Source of the DNA: Firmicutes bacterium UBA1426
GTDB lineage: Bacteria; Bacillota; Clostridia; Peptostreptococcales; Anaerovoracaceae
DNA length: 5,065 bases
NCBI GenBank assembly: GCA_002329675.1
Contig: DCUA01000096.1
Location: 1-5,065, forward strand
Direction of reading: 5' to 3'
The notes beneath the pieces were generated by a model. That model searched no databases. It was not told where the DNA came from and saw only the letters and a program-made list of their open reading frames with translations. Shown in pieces: positions 5,043 to 5,065 of the stretch. Position numbers and translations under genes: made by a program. Position 1 is the first letter of the stretch. Every line of letters starts with the position of its first letter.

Positions 5043-5065
5043 ATAACACTGAGGCAATCCGAGCA

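Overview
The window looks like accessory DNA from a member of the Bacillota, possibly a gut-type Negativicutes or Clostridia. The support is strong AGGAGG-like ribosome binding sites, a sigma-A type promoter with an extended -10, and Firmicutes-style large serine recombinase, IS30 and DUF6431 proteins. The class assignment is weak. Base composition changes from block to block: the recombinase end and the IS30 segment are GC-rich, the XRE/DUF4268 operon is intermediate, and the stretch from about 1880 to 3570 is AT-rich. This points to a mosaic assembled by several events.

Layout, all genes on the + strand. (1) 2-571 is the C-terminal end of a large serine recombinase, closed by a rho-independent terminator (591-621). 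(2) A well-formed promoter (632-660) with an overlapping 11-bp inverted repeat drives a two-gene operon: a 71-residue XRE-type helix-turn-helix protein and a 308-residue DUF4268 protein with a PD-(D/E)XK-like N-terminus. (3) 1880-2073 is a scar in which the start of a GyrI-like gene is joined out of frame to the end of an unrecognised gene. (4) 2125-3351 encodes a 408-residue standalone protein with an HsdR_N-type nuclease domain and an unrecognised C-terminal half. (5) 3399-3569 is a very short lipoprotein gene that appears cut by the next element. (6) About 3570-4450 is the left part of an IS30-family element whose transposase ends just before its second catalytic aspartate. (7) 4451-4682 holds three consecutive palindromes and no convincing gene. 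(8) 4683-5042 is a DUF6431 zinc-binding protein that stops early and may carry a nonsense mutation.

The recombinase suggests that the left edge is the end of an integrative element or prophage, or lies just inside one. The middle carries two different PD-(D/E)XK-type proteins, one under an apparently self-regulated promoter, with no methyltransferase in view. This is what a small defence-type cargo region can look like, but the function is inferred from domains and context only. The right third is insertion-sequence debris and is probably inactive.
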